Origin: Ascidia mentula
Taxonomy: Eukaryota; Chordata; Ascidiacea; Phlebobranchia; Ascidiidae
Length of the DNA: 64,000 bases
Direction of reading: 5' to 3'
NCBI GenBank assembly: GCA_947561715.1
Contig: OX387198.1
Span: 9,548,001-9,612,000, forward strand
Of this stretch, positions 37,876-52,800 are shown one piece after another. Both the position numbers and the translations under genes were made by a program. Position 1 is the first letter of the stretch; every line of letters begins with the position of its first letter. Below the pieces are notes generated by a model. The model made no database searches. It was not told the origin of the DNA and saw only the letters and a list, made by a program, of their open reading frames with translations.

Positions 37876-40800
37876 ATGGATAAAAGACCGTCTCGACGTT
37901 TTCTGTGTCTGGCACTGTGGATTATTTTGGCCGAGGTAAGACACCCAAAACGCGGCGCAAATGGTGGCGTCGGCCGGCAACACGAAGTTATTGGAGGTGT
38001 TTGTCCATATTCGTGACCTGCAGTACGAATGCGTAACTTTTGGTTAACGGTCACTGCTCCAGCTTTGATATCTAAATTTCGGTGCTTGATTATTTGCTAC
38101 ATTAATGAAGCTTTGTAAATTGCCGTCGCACACACGCGAGGCTCGGGACTGTAATTATCATTCGACGGCTCCTTGTTAGCTACTGGCTGAAGCGTCAATG
38201 TGCGCCAGGGTTGGTTAACTTGCGCCGGTATATAAGTAATCCAGCCCTCGGGAATATTACAAAAGTCCCGTGCGGCCTGTCAGAGTGCTTGCATCGTCGC
38301 GATGACTGATTCCCGTTGTGCGCTACTATCCAACACACAATTGCTCGCATATGGCCAGAAAGAACATACTTCTGCTATGTTAAAACACTGTGTGTGTGTG
38401 CAACGATATACAAGGCATTAATTCATTGTACATAGGTGTGTCGTGGAACTCCGTTTGGCTACTTCGAAGTTCAGATTGTGCGGCTGCAAAACACGGCCGG
38501 CGAACTGATCAACGGCGCATGTTGCGACGGCACACGCAACGACAGTGGATTGTGCCTTAGCGACAGGTGCGATACCTACTTCCGTGTATGCTTGAAGGCG
38601 TACCAGACAATAAAGAGCGAATCCGATGCGAGTAAATGCTCATTTGGCACGACTACCAGCCCCGAGTTGGGAAAAAACTCGCTTGCTGTGGAAGCCGTCG
38701 ATGATCCTGACAACCCTGGCCGCATGAAGATACCTCTGTTGTTTACATGGCCGGTGAGTAAGCTCGCTGACTTTCGCTTAGCTTGTTATATCACTGTAGG
38801 TTAAGCTCGCTAATGTCCCCATTCAAGAAAAAAAACTTGAAAGTTTCTGTTCCCGCTCTTAAAGCCGAAAAAGAAATGTTTGTGACCAACATAATATTAT
38901 GTGTTTGTGGGCCTCACTCCAAGACTTAACCACGAAACGACTACACGAGTAAACAGCAATCAAGCGCCGGCGCTGCCCTGCTGACAAGTTCCCACAGTTT
39001 CCATTACCACCAAAAAAGTCAATAAAAGGTCGCAGCGGTACGTTGTTTGCCGAGTGCGGATTCAAACTCTTTCCTTCTCGGTCCACATTCCCCTTGTTTG
39101 ATATGCATCCGTTTCGTAGTATAAGTCATCGTGCATTGGGGCGGGACACAGGCGCCATTGGCGTGTTTATGAAAGTTCTCCGTTTGTTTGCGTTCACTTA
39201 AAAATCTCGTATTGCGCGTGTTTTTCTGTTACGCGAGGTATGCGATCGCGCATTATTTTAATTCCATACAATTTCGCGTCACGCCTGACACAAGATTGGG
39301 CGATAATTGGCGGCGCGCGTCTAATAACACCTTATGACGCGATGCTTCGCAGTGCCTGGTTCGTTTGTGTCAGTTTTCTTGAGCTGCTGCCGCATAAAAA
39401 CAAAAAAAAATTGCGTCTTTGAAAATATTTTTCGCAGGATAGACGTTGAATCGGTTCAGACAAATTTTCATCAGACTGCATCTGCGCAACAGCGGTAAAA
39501 TTGCGTGTAGAGATAAGCTCCAGTTATATGTATTGTCCCAGACATTGTTGCGTCAGAGCTTTGATCGCGGCGCAATCGACCAACTGGCACATTGTAGCGA
39601 GATAACAGCTCGTTACTGAAAGCGCCCAATTTGGCCCTTGTCTCTCTTTGGGCCGGTTCCCGACGCTGTGATTGGGCAGGTCCCGTGGCAAATGGGGCTT
39701 CTTATCAGGCACAGCTCGCCACTTTCACATCAAACAATGGAAAACCGGCGAAAAGGCGTTTTTGTCTTGCACGCCTGTTGGCCAGTAATTGTATGGAGTT
39801 TCAGCGTGCTGAGAACTTTTGTGTACGTAACACGTCCGATTTTCGCACTCGCAGGCGACCGCTGTTTACGTTATTCATTACGGTCGCAATCGCTCGACAC
39901 GCCGGCCTGTTGCAGGCGGCCTGATCCATTTGTACATGGCACTCGCAGACGCTGACGGACCGTTGTTTGCAAGGGTTTACCTTTCGTCAAGCGCTGAGCG
40001 ATTACACGCGATCGCCCGACGTATTAGAAGAACTTTCTCGACCGGTGCGTTGTTGTGACTGCGGCAAGTCGCATTGTTTTGGTTTCGGTCGACTTGCACC
40101 TGTAAGTGGAAAATCGTGTCGCGCGATATACACGCCTGACGTAGAACCTGTTAGTAAATATTGAGCAACGCAGTTATTGCGCACCGCCAAGTGCTTTTAT
40201 TTCCCACCCAGCCCGGCGTCGACGCTACCCGACGGCAGTGTACCAGCGACACATCGTTTACATTACAACTAAGTAGTTGCGGAAAGGCCCAGGTGCGTGA
40301 CAGCGCGCGGCTACAAATGAATTTTCGTCTTATTTTTCGGCAAGTTGTCGTTTCTAGAGTAAACAATTTACGGTCGACCAGGTGCCGAAAGTGTATTGCG
40401 TATTGGCATGACGTGAAAGTGCATCGACATCAACCGTCACCCTGTCGTTGTCACATCACAATGGTCCGCTGTCGGCGCAGACCTAAAGAATGTGTACATA
40501 CGGAGCTGGCAATGTCCGGGCCGGTCACGGTTGCGCCTTTGACAATCTCCAGATGTTCCCTACCGCCTTTGGCACCACAGCTTGTCCTCCACTTTGCCTC
40601 CACTGTGGCGTTTTTACGCGCGAGCGCTTCAAATTGATTCCAGTCTCACCCCCGACGTTGCCTTGTTACGGGGGGCAACCATCAACTGTCCCTCCAGCAC
40701 CCGCTGCGCGCGCCTTTGTCGTCACGCCTCTGGTCGCGGCAACATCATTGACAGACGAATTATAGGGAATTTGTTGTGAGCACTGGGCATGGACAAGCTT

Positions 40801-43800
40801 CCGCTTCGATGCCTCTAATAATGGCCGATTGAGTCGAATGAACCTTTTGACTGCCGCGCGAGCAAGTTGGGTGATGGAGGACAAATTGAATTAAACGCCA
40901 AATCGCTCTTCCGCCGTTGACGCCTCCGCTGTTTGTGTGGCGGAATTAATCGCGCGTCATTAATTCGCTTACGCCCATCACCCGGTTATCCAAGAAAATT
41001 ATAAATAGTTTCCGTAACATTTTACCCCTGCACTCTCGTCGTTGCGGAAATACCATGTAAAAAAATGATTTTTATGGTGTTAACAAAACCTGAAGTCATT
41101 GCGCCACAAATGCCCGCCCGCCAATTCCCATTGTACCTGGCCGCTACCTACATAACGCGCCGTCCGTTCCGCTTGTCCAAATGACGGGTGCTCGTTTGCT
41201 TTTCCCACGGTTCTGTTTGACCGCGACCGCCTAAACTGCGAGCGACGCGTTCTCTCCTTATTATGCGCTCTCGCGCTACGTGCCTCCCCCCGATCGCTCG
41301 ATCGCCGGCCTTCGCGTTTGTAGCGCTTGTCTGTGTTGATTCTGACCCAAAGCGAGGTGTTGCCTGCTTCCCGGGGAACGGCTGCGCTCGCCATTCTCTT
41401 ACCTTGCGCCCAGACGCCCGCTCCCTCTAATTGTCTGTATCGGATGGCAAGTTCAGCGCCAGGGGCATACCTCGCGCCCGAATCCCTGTGTAATCCCCCG
41501 CGTTTATAAAAGGTTGCAGTTCGAACCTCGTATTACCGGGATCGCCACCCATTTCGCCGGGCGCAATACACTCCATCTACGGACCTTTATCAGTCAAAAG
41601 TTTTAAAAGCCTCACAGAACGCGCGTTTCTGTTTACCTCCCCCCCAACACGCCTTGAGGAGGCCCGACCCGATTTACAGTTGGCAATGTGTACCCTCCAA
41701 TTTGCCTGACGTCACTGAGCAAGCATGAGCCAGCTGTAAAGCCTGAGAAAAGCAAGCACGTTTACGATCTCCTCAAAGTTCAGTCAATGAAATTCAATTG
41801 TGGGTGCTCCCGACAGCCGCAGTATGTAAAAACACCAACCGTTCCTAAGTGGAAAGTTTCTATACCTGGGTCATCGGGTTAATAGTTTTTAGGGTCGTCG
41901 GTGATTTAGTGTCTGTTTGTTTAATACCCACGGCCAAGTCGGCACCTGGCCTCTTTTCAAGTGGCCTTAAAACGACCAAATTTACGGCTTGTTTTTAAAA
42001 GTTTAGCAGCTATGATCTGGCTTGACTGTGCAGCTTTGTTGAAGCAGTAGTTAGCAGGCACGCGTTATTGTGTCCCACACCAGTCACTGGAGAATACGGA
42101 AATAAACGCGGGCGTGCGCACATATAGGCCGTTACGAAAGCCGTGTGACGCGTTTATGGTGATAAACGAACGGGTTGAACGGGACTCGCCCAGATGCTCG
42201 ATTTATTTGCTGGCGATTGTGTAATCGACAACGAGCAATGGTCGCACGGTTACGCATTGCGACGGGCGTGTTCTGGTGTATTGTTTATTCCTCAAAACAA
42301 GAAATGGCGTCCGTCTCTGTCGCCTGTCGGACGGCAACACACGCGGGAACACGCGATGGGCGTTTCTTTTTACACGCCAACGCGACAAAAAGTGATGTCC
42401 TTCGGCCCCCGACCGTGTAACGCAACACCGCAACATTTTCCCCAAGTAACGACTGTCGCGGGAGAATGGATTATCTGGAGACAACAAGAGTGAGGGTGTT
42501 GACCGATCACAATGGCCAATGTGGGTCGCAAACAAACCCTCCCGTGTTTTCCCGTATAGCTTGCGTCAGGTGGTGCTTGCGGCGTTCACCAATCGGCCGC
42601 GGTGTCGCATTTCACTCCGCAGACGCCGCGCTCTGTTTTGGCTTCGTCGGCAAAAATACGGACCCTTCCCGGACCGATGTGTTAAGCAAAAGTAGGAACT
42701 GGTAAAATGTTGGCTTCCCAATGCAAAACCGGAGAGTGAGTGACGCCCCTTTAGTGTTGACAAAACAATCAACCGAACTATAGGTTGATAAGTAGTCACG
42801 GCCTGGTGTAGAAAACACTTAAACAAGCTCCACCTGCATTTGGCAGAAAAACCCTTGCACACACTTAAGACACAGTATATAAATTTGCAATAGATTCGTT
42901 GACCCTCGGTGATCGCGTTTTGTTGTTTTTCACAGAGAACCTTCACGCTTGTTGTGGACGTGCTTGATCGGGACGACAGATCTGGTAAGAGTGGTGGCAC
43001 TATCTGTATTTTAATTACCCAAGTTGCACGGGCGAACCCTTGACGAGTTCAACCTTTGTAGACAACAACGACGACACGTCTTCTGCGTTGATCGCCAGGC
43101 ATACGCACACTGGAATGTTAAACCCGGGACCTGAGTGGCATTCCATTCGCCACAGTGGACGCGCCGCACACCTGGAGTACCGCGTGCGCGTTCGGTGCAA
43201 CCGACATCAGTACGGTTTCAACTGCACCAAGTTCTGCGAACCGCAAGCCAACTACTTCGGTCACTACACTTGCGACCGACATGGCAACAAGAAGTGCATG
43301 GAAGGCTGGAGAGGGGAGAAGTGCGACCAAGGTGCATATGCTTTGTGATACAGTAAAGCTTCCTAACAGGCTTTATTAAAACTGATTCGATTTCGGACGT
43401 TTATTAAAAACGCACAAATCGCCCTTTCATGGTGTCGGCGCGCTCTGGCGGATTTACGACAGCGACATCCCCTGGAAACAGGATTTGGCACGTGGGGGGT
43501 TCGCCCGCGCTCGACCCAAATCGTCATTTTGTAATTTAATAAAGCTAACCCGATTAACGACTGGCACAATGCGACCGCTTGGTTCGCCATGGCCAAATCA
43601 CGTGTTCGTTGAGACAGCCAATAGGAAGGGAGCTTGCATGAAAATGCAATTCGTACTTTTCAAAATGAAATCTGATGGTAACAATCGCGCTGTGAGTTCC
43701 AATGTTTTGGCTTAAACTTGCATGCGAAGCGTGGTAATGTCCACACGCGCGTTAATTGTTACCAAGTTTCATCCGCGCTTCTTCAGTTCCTTGGCAATAC

Positions 43801-46800
43801 GGTAACTTTCATCACCAAGTAACGAGCGACGGCACGCACGGATCAAAGTTTGACGGCTCAGATCGTTTACATATCAACGTGATTTGCAAAACACTCTGCT
43901 ATGAAGATGTGCAGTAATTAAATGATAAATTCGGTTTAAAAATAATATGGAACATACCAAACTTGAAGTTGTTTTATAAACAAAACAACTGACTGTCACA
44001 GTTTGGCCCATTGATCTTAAAGCACCGAAGCCGAAAAAAATGGAAAAACGTTGTCACTTGATGACCATCGGATGGTTTTTGAAGACTGTTGTAGTTCACT
44101 GGGATTAGTTTAACTCAATGCGGAATTAAATTCGTTTATAAGCTTTCAATTTCTTTCAATCGCCCCTACCGCTTTGCACTTATAATTGTGAATGGCAAGG
44201 GCCCCATTCTAACATCGGAATGTTTTGATTTGCAGCCATCTGCAGGGTGGGATGCAGCACGGAGCACGGTGACTGCGAAGTCCCCGGGGAATGCAAGTAA
44301 GTCGCGACAGTGCATGATGTGAATTGCGTCTCTCGCCGGCGTATATAGTTGCATAATATCCAACTCTCCGTATTGTTAACACACACATGATGTGCACTGC
44401 ACATAAACTTCGTATATGAACTTCGACTGGCAAAGATACCAGCGATTTGTGATATACACGCCATCCGGTTTAACTTTTGACCGGGCAGACTATCTAAACG
44501 GCTTTGTCGGCGTGTGCGCCCTCGCCCGGCCATGCGTGGCGACCGGGACGCGGGCCAGAGCCGGAAACCGTGCACGGTCAAGGCCTCGGCCAAAGAGCAT
44601 TTCTTCGTTGATACCCGGTCATTTGGCAGATGCGCGGTCGCACGCTGCTAGTTATTAGTGCTTTCCGCGTACTCTCGTTAATTGCTACCCTGTGTAATGC
44701 AACCTCTAAGCGACGGTTTAATAATGTAACGGTGGAATCGCAGTCGTGTCACGAATTCTGCGACGTGGCAGTTCCTTTTATAACTTCTGTGTGTTTTGAG
44801 TTGTATGTGGAATGTAAACGGGCTGGAGTTTTAGCTTTGCAACGATATTGTAGTTTGTTAAAACGTTCCAAGAATACGAAATTGTGACTTTTTCGCATAC
44901 TTTTGTTTTGTTTTGTTATATAATTTTTAACGTAACGACGAAAAGTATAGTCACCATTTACCAATAACCGTACTAGGCGCTTTCTTCAAGCTGCGTAACT
45001 TTAATCCTAGTTCAATCCAATAGGTGGACCTACTTGGAAACTGTCACGTGTTACTAAACGACCAAATTCTCCAGTCCAACTTAACCTGTTACGTGTAATG
45101 CCTTGTCGAGGGATGCAAGTGCCCGCAGCCGCCTCAAGTGTCAGACGCAGCGATCGGGAAGACGGGAGTCGTGGCCACTCCTAGCAAAAACCGTAGTCTA
45201 GTCGGCGCCGCTGTACGGTGTGGCACACAACACTAGGTTGGCCCGCACAATGGCCAGGGTCGACCATCTGTGCTTCGAATTACGTACCGGGATTGATTAA
45301 GAGATATTAAGGCAACACTAGGCCGCAACGCCTTTGTCCGCCTTGCGAGCGCTTGTACATGCAAAACTCACGGCTGGCCACTGGGGCAGTCGATCCGGCG
45401 GCTTCTTTGAAGTGGCCTGTTTGATGCACGCAGATGAGCTCGTGGTTTAGATGACACACATTTGCCGTCGCCGCGCCGTGCCAAGTTGGCACACGATACA
45501 CATTCCCGGTAGCTTGGGGCAAAAACAACATTCCGGGTCCCGAGAATCGCTTTGCATTGCTCGGTTTCTTGGGTTTCTTCGAGCCAGTGAGTTTGCACAC
45601 ATACACAAAGCTACCTTGTCCAGTTGTTTACAATCTGCATCGTTTCTTTCGTTTCACCGCTAATTTAGACATGTTCTTATTAAACGAGTTGAAAAAGTCT
45701 ACCTCGGGCGGTATTCTCTCAACAACAATAGCGCGCAAACCTGTTATTTCCATACTCGTCCCAAATTACTCGGGAATATTTACGTGAAGTGCCTCGGGAG
45801 TGACGTAATTTTATCGCATACCTGGCGTGGTCGGAAATGATGTGAGCTACACATAGAGACGACGATTGTTTTGAGGGTACAACACCAAATAGAGCGGTGT
45901 TGGTTTTCGGGTTCCTTGTTCTTTGTGTAGGTTGTTTCCCGCGATAGATATTGGGCGCCTGTTACGTAACGATGACATGCAGGTTGGAATGCACAGAGTC
46001 AGGAATGCGTTACCTTTCAAATATGCGCACCTCATATGACTATTTGCACCTATATTTAACCCCCCCGACAAGGTCGCGCTATGCGAGTTCGCCGCGTGGG
46101 GTTTGCATGCCTTCCGTGCCGACACTCGACTTCCCGTAAATGCAAGCAGAGCACAAGCCCTTGCGACCCCCGCTTCGGCAACTCGCGGCCCCGGCTTGTC
46201 GTTAAGTGGCTGCGCTTTGAAATGTAAGACACGTGTTGCAAGGAGCGGCTACAAGACCCACCTGGCGCGGTCGACCGCCGCGTCGCGCAAGCATCAACAT
46301 TTTCGCCGCCGACCAATGCCTATATTTGGCTGTGACCCTGTGTGAATTGCGCCGGACTGATTGACGTAACCGACCGATTTGTATACACGGTTTAGTCGTT
46401 CTTCCTTACGTTTCGTCGTATCCCGACTGGGAAAAAAAACTCGTCTAGTGAGTCAAAGCCAAAGTGGCAGAGTGATTTCCCCTACGCCCTTGAGTGTGTG
46501 CACACTGTAGATCTGCGCTACATTATACGCTGTGTAGCCGGGGGCTAAGTGAGAGCAGCGAAACCAAACACACACCGAGTCCCTCAGTCGCTATTTTCCA
46601 GGCGGAGTGCGCGCGCCGCTCCCGTTTTCTGTACATAGCCGTGTTCTCCTCGCTTAGACCGCGAATGCGCACTGCAGAATCTTTTCCCGTGAGAAAGTGG
46701 ACGGTGGCGCGTGGGCCGCGGGATATTTTGTCGCCCGCGCCGATCAACGCGCGTTCTCTATTAATTTGCCCTTCGCCTTACAGCGGCGTATCTCCTAGGT

Positions 46801-49800
46801 GTTGTGTGTGCACGACAACGGCAGCGGACGCCTGAACGGAGGTGTGGCACGTGCGGGCGCCAAACAGCTCGCGCTTCTAATTGCACGCCACTGTTTACCC
46901 CCCATCTTCCCTCGTAGTTTGTATTGCGGCTGCGCAATTAAACGCCCCTTTGGCGACAGCGGGTATGAGCACACCGACATTGTGATAATACATACGGCAG
47001 CAGCGAGGAAACCAATACGCTTGGGGCTTTGTAGAAATCTGACATTGTTATCTGCGCGCTTATCGCAAATCTGGACGACCACTTGAACCCGATGTATAGT
47101 CTAAACTGAGGCGAATTTTAACGTGAGCGAGTTTTGTCTCGGTCACGCTCAAACGCATCTCGGGAGGTTAACGAGCATACCTTCGCATTTCCCACATCGC
47201 TTGGACTTAAACTAGAATGACTCGGTCCCGCGCCAACACGCGAAGAAATCAACCCTGTCCGTCCCCTCCTGTCGTTGGACAAACCAGTGTCTACCCACGT
47301 ACCTCAGTTGAACGCCGCTGAGTAAACAGCGCGGCCTCGCCGTCCCTTTAACAGTTCACGCCGACGAAATGACGGATTATGGGGCCGCCTTGTAGCAAGA
47401 ACAACAAACTTGATTCAGGCATTAATGTGGGGATAAAGTGGTCACGCACACATCCGGGCTGGTTTCGAACATCCCTGCTGGTGTTTTTTGTCCAGTATTC
47501 GGCTGGTTTAAATCAACGAACGTGGTTTGTGGCCCTGGGCCCGTTGTTGCTGCTGCGGCTGCAAATGCGGTTGAGGCGAGAATTAAGCGATCTTGCGGTA
47601 GATCAAGATGTAAATCACTGTGTGAGTTTTTGCCGTCGTGCATCAGGAATTTGTCCTCGGGCTATGCGTTCACTTCAATGTTGTGTTTTGACAAAGGCCC
47701 AGGTTATTCCTTCGAAACCACTGATTATTTTTACGTTAAACGTTAATTAAATCGCGTCAATAGAACTGCGAGTTTTTATACAATTCCAAAACAAAAGAAT
47801 TTAAAAGTGTGTCAATCCATTTTCATGGGAATCGGCGCCAAAATCAAACAGTCTTTCGAATCGCGGCAACTCCTCATTGTGGGGTTGTCGCGTTGTTCGC
47901 GCCACCCATTCTAATCATCGCACCGTGCCGCTTGTCGTAGTACATTATTATCGCGGGCGTGGCGACCGAAAGGCAGGTGTCTGTGCACCGAGTAGCGGAC
48001 AGCTCCAGCGCTCAGAATTAAGCCCTGCCATCTCACGTGATTTGTTAATTTGCAGTCTTGGCCGCGCCTAATTTTGATCGAGCACACGTTTCTTTCCGTG
48101 CATGTAATACTTTAATGCATGTGTTTTTAAGACCACCCGTTTGTTAACGGCGCATTAACGCACCTCCCTCTCTGTGCTGTAAGCGTCTTGTGAGTGGGTA
48201 TGGGTTTCGATCGACCCCTCCCACCCCTCTCCCTATTCCTCACGCCTTATCTCGCGTCCATCTGTTCCTGGCCGCGACCCAAATTACGTTAAGGCGACGG
48301 ACCGCGGCACAGGTGCGCATGCGCGATAGCCGCGGTCGCGTTTATTTTACACGTTCGATTCTGCCAGAAATCGATTCGCCGCGTTCCTCTGCGGTGACCT
48401 TCCAAACCGATGGGGTCGCATTTAAATTGTGGCGTTATGCAACCCTTCCCGGAGCGGACGCGCACGCGAGCGAATGAGAGGACGATTGCTTTATTATCAA
48501 TTAATGGTTGCAATTCTACTATTCTGGCCCGCGCCGCCATATGCCACTCGCGCGCCACTGTTAGAAGGACGGATCGGCGCAGATTTTTTGGGACGCGTGC
48601 AACATCTGGTACGTGACCGATTCGCTCAACCCATCTCGCGTAACCCTTCTGCCCGAGTGGACGATTTGTAAAGTTGGTCACGGCGAGTTAAGAGTGTATC
48701 CGCGAAATTGTTTGTTAGGATTGTGGGAGGTCAAAAGCAAGCCCGAGGAAGTGAATCGATTGTTTTCGTGTCCTCAAATCGCAATAATTTTAATACATTG
48801 CGGTTTACCGACTTCCAAGAAGGACAAGTGTCTAAACAAATAATTGTTTTGATTGTTTTACTAAAATATAACAAAAACATCAACTGGCGATCTTTGCACC
48901 CTTGAAACTTGTGCAATCATTTAAACCATAATTAGTTAACAATAAATTGATCGCCACTGCCGGCTTGGGTGGAATTGCTCTGGCCAGCCAAGTTCACTTT
49001 TCTGGCTCTTTGTGTCTGCCATACTCAAAACTTGTCAAAAAAGACTCCTCTGTCCTCCCGAAACCGGGCGCGGTCAAAGTTGCGCGTTGCAACATGCGAG
49101 CGGTTTACATTAGACGTGAGATTGCGCCGCATACCAGACATAATGGGTCTAATTGTGCCGCACGGTTATCGCGCGCCGTCCGTAGGCCGTTTACAAAGCC
49201 GGGGACATGTTCCGCGCCTGGAGTGATGCGGCCAATTCGTGTTTTCGAAATGCCGTGCACCTCCCCCCACTTTTCCTCCAGTCGCGTTTCTTTCTTTCTC
49301 CTCGCGCGCATTCCACGTCCCCGCGAGGGTCGGGGGCGCGTGGGAAAATAACCCATGTGTGACCGCACGGGGCCCCCGCTCTCGCTCGCTTCATCGGTTA
49401 AGGGCCTAAGACACCCCTTGGTCTATGCGCGGCGATGCAAGGAGTCGCGACGCTGCCTTGACAGGAATTATTTCGCTGATCGCCGTGTTTACTAATATTT
49501 ACCAGCTTAACGCACGCGCGCCCGTCCGCCGCCGCCGCACCCGTACTGCTGTTTGCGCTGGAACGCCGGTGCCGGTGTCGCGCAAACTTATACATCATCC
49601 AGCTAAAAACACGCGCTAATCGCGTTTTAATTAGCGTCCAAAATGTGGAATGGCCCACGCGATCTACAACTTGCAGTTAAAGCAACGCCGTGTCCAGTAC
49701 ACCGAAGGCGCGCATGTGCCAAGTCGTCGTGCACACGCACGATCGACGGCCAAAGCCAAGTTTACTCTCGCTTGTTGATCAGATAACGACTCGCTGGGCG

Positions 49801-52800
49801 TGGGAAACGGCCTGACTCGCGATGATAGTAATCACTCTTAGCGCGTTCCTGGACGCGGGGCGTGCATGGTTTAATATCAACGACCCGGTCGGCTAATAGT
49901 AATCGTGGTTAAAGCGGAAAATGCTTGTGCAAGTGTTTACGTCCACTGACGCGCGGAAAAAAATGCGCAACAAAATCTTGCACGTGGTTACGACCGATCA
50001 TTCGCCAGATATCGCATATTATATTACGCGGCTTGGTATCTATATGCAATGAAAAACCCGCGGTCTATTTGTTTAGACTCTTGTCTGCCAAATTTACATG
50101 CGCGGAGCGTCTCGAAATGGCCTCTCGACAGCCGCATGTGTGTGTGCTTGCCTTGCATTGCTCGACCTTATGGCCAAGTTCATGATGTTGCGCCGGGAGG
50201 TGCTTGTTACTAAGCCATGATTCACACGAAGGAGTTAAGAATGTGAACAAGTAACTGTTGGATTTTACCTTAACGGTACTAACCGAGTCCCGTAGGTTTT
50301 ACATGCGCGAAAACGCGGGAACTGGAGATAAGGCCCGGACCCTTGTGAGTGTAAGGCGCTGCATGACGAGTTCGAGGGATTAAACTATTCAGAGACTTAA
50401 TTGCGCGCACGAGCACCGATCGAGGGTGCGTGAAATCACCGCTGTTCATAAGTGCGTGTGTGAACTTTTCCCATTTCCGCCCACGCAATGCTTTGGGCTG
50501 GTTTAACATTCGACTGGCGATGGACATTTTGTCGAAAAATCCCGCTTTAATGTCCAGCGGCATTTGGTCTTAAAACATGTTTTTTTTCGCAATTGCAGGT
50601 GTGCACCTGGGTGGCAAGGCGAGCGTTGCGACAACTGTGTGACTTACCCTGGTTGCATGCGCGGATCGTGCACCAAAACGTACGAGTGCATATGCGACAC
50701 CAACTGGGGAGGATTGCTATGCGACAAAGGTAAGTTTACCCCAAAATCCCAAAGTTAAAGCGCTCTCTTATACCTTCACCCATTCACAAATTCAAAACGT
50801 CGTGCAGATTTGAACTACTGCGGTACCCACAAACCCTGTCTTAACGGAGGTCTGTGTTCCAATCCCGTTCCTGGCGGATTTAAATGCAGCTGCCCCGAAG
50901 GATATGAAGGTCCCCGATGTCAGATAGGTAAGTCCCTAAAACCCTAATTCCGCGACTACTTCTACGGCTTGCTGTATTATTCGCGCATCTCAGGAGCCTC
51001 ATTCCCCTTGTTGAGAGGAACGGGTTGTGTATAAGCGCGTGTGTGTGTGTCGATAACGTCGCGTCTTTCACACGCTTGTCTATTCCTGGGGCCCGATCCT
51101 AATCTCAAATTGATGACTCGAGCGTTAAACGGATACGCATCAGCTCCGATTGTATACCTCCGGTAGTCATTAGGAGTAAAGGCCATGTTTTATTGAGAGC
51201 CTTGGTCAACAAATATGCAAAATATGCTTCTCCTGTAACTCGCCTGTGTTCTTCATTTTGCTTTTGGATTAGTGGCATAAAATTATGTGGTATGTTTACA
51301 CTGTTGATCGTCAAACTGTAAGAGCCAGACACGACATTTTAATTCTTTTCAACCTTGCATGCATATGGCGGTGTAGTGAGCCACATCTTATCACCACGTT
51401 TAATACCCTCTGTACGCTATCAAAGACCTCATAATAAAATATTGTTTGTGTAATATGCTTGTTTTGCAGTAAAATTCGCTTGCGTTTCGGACCCTTGTGA
51501 AAACGGAGGAACATGTCATAACACGGGGCGGGGTTTCCGCTGCCAGTGCCAACCCGGATGGACCGGCAAGAACTGTGAAATAAGTAAGTTCTGGAAATAA
51601 ATAACTGGACATCAAACTCAGTGCAACACGACGCGAGTCTGATGCTGCCTGATCGAGATTTTAATCTTGGACTGAAGCCTGGGCGCCGAATACCGAGCTT
51701 ATGAATCGAAACGAGAGGCCGAGTATGAACGTGTGGTCGTTCCGCATCCCTTCAATGACTGAATGACTGCCGCAAATATTAGTGTTTAGGGGACAGAGGT
51801 GGGCACGGGCCCGACCCGCTTTTAAATAATTCACACGAGTTATCGGCCCATCATCGGGATCTTATCTCCTTTCCAAATCTCGGCAATTTTATTAAATCGC
51901 TTAGGCGACTCTTCCACTCGGCAGACGCGCGCGCTTTGTTTTCGTGGCCGCGTGTGCGTCAAATTGGCCGGGCAACCGGAGGCTAAGTAGTAAAAGTTGA
52001 TCTTTGACGTGGATCGGTTGCGCACTTGTGTTCAACATGCAGTGAAACGTTCTGAATAGCGAATAATATGCTATAATTTGCTATACATTGCTGTGTAATA
52101 GATACATTTGGTGCGTATGTTATGACCAAGCTTAAATGTGTACTAACTGTTAATGCCTTTCTCGTGTTTATAATGTTATTGTAAATGCGGACTTTTGGGG
52201 CGCGGTTGGCGATAATTCCACCTATGTCCCCTTTTTTAACCACTCTCCAACTCAACACCTGTCGCATCCGTTTCCACTGTTGTGTCTTCCCGCCCCGGTG
52301 TATTGTTTTCGTGCGTGTCGATGCGGTCCCCACCACCTTTTACCCACGAATCCCCAACGCTTTGGGAAGGATGGGGCAGAAGCAAGCTAACGGCACCGGC
52401 TATATGGGTCGTCTATTGCTTGACGCGGTTCGTCGACGAGCACCAATCCGTTCTCGCTCATGGCCTGACTTTCACAGCTCAACTAATCGCGAATGCTTTG
52501 GCACACTGCAGCCGATCGAGGCACTGATAACCCTTTCTAGCCTTGCCAGACACCACATAGCCCGGTAGGCCGTATTTGCATTTCGCGCGCGCCACGATAA
52601 TGGAGGCGAAGAATTTTAGCGGATTCGGTTGCCGGGTTGTAGCTGATAATTCGGCGCGACAAAACTTGTCCATGGTCTTGGTCGGGATGGAGTGTCTCGA
52701 TTGCGGTCGTTTTGTGGCCCCTTAGATTATCAGGAGCGCAGCCTCAACTATAGGAAAGAAAAACGCGAACAAACACATAGAGCGACTTTTAACTCGATAT

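Larger units (their letters stand above)
44297..50598 (+). other. Jagged intron 5
   Basis: 6.3-kb intron between the EGF1 exon and the EGF1/EGF2 exon, the largest in the window. It is GC-balanced and CpG-rich. I see no coding exon. CSL-type motifs occur at 46688-46696, 49339-49347 and 49799-49807. A first intron of this size inside the EGF region is a natural place for enhancers. Confidence 0.6.
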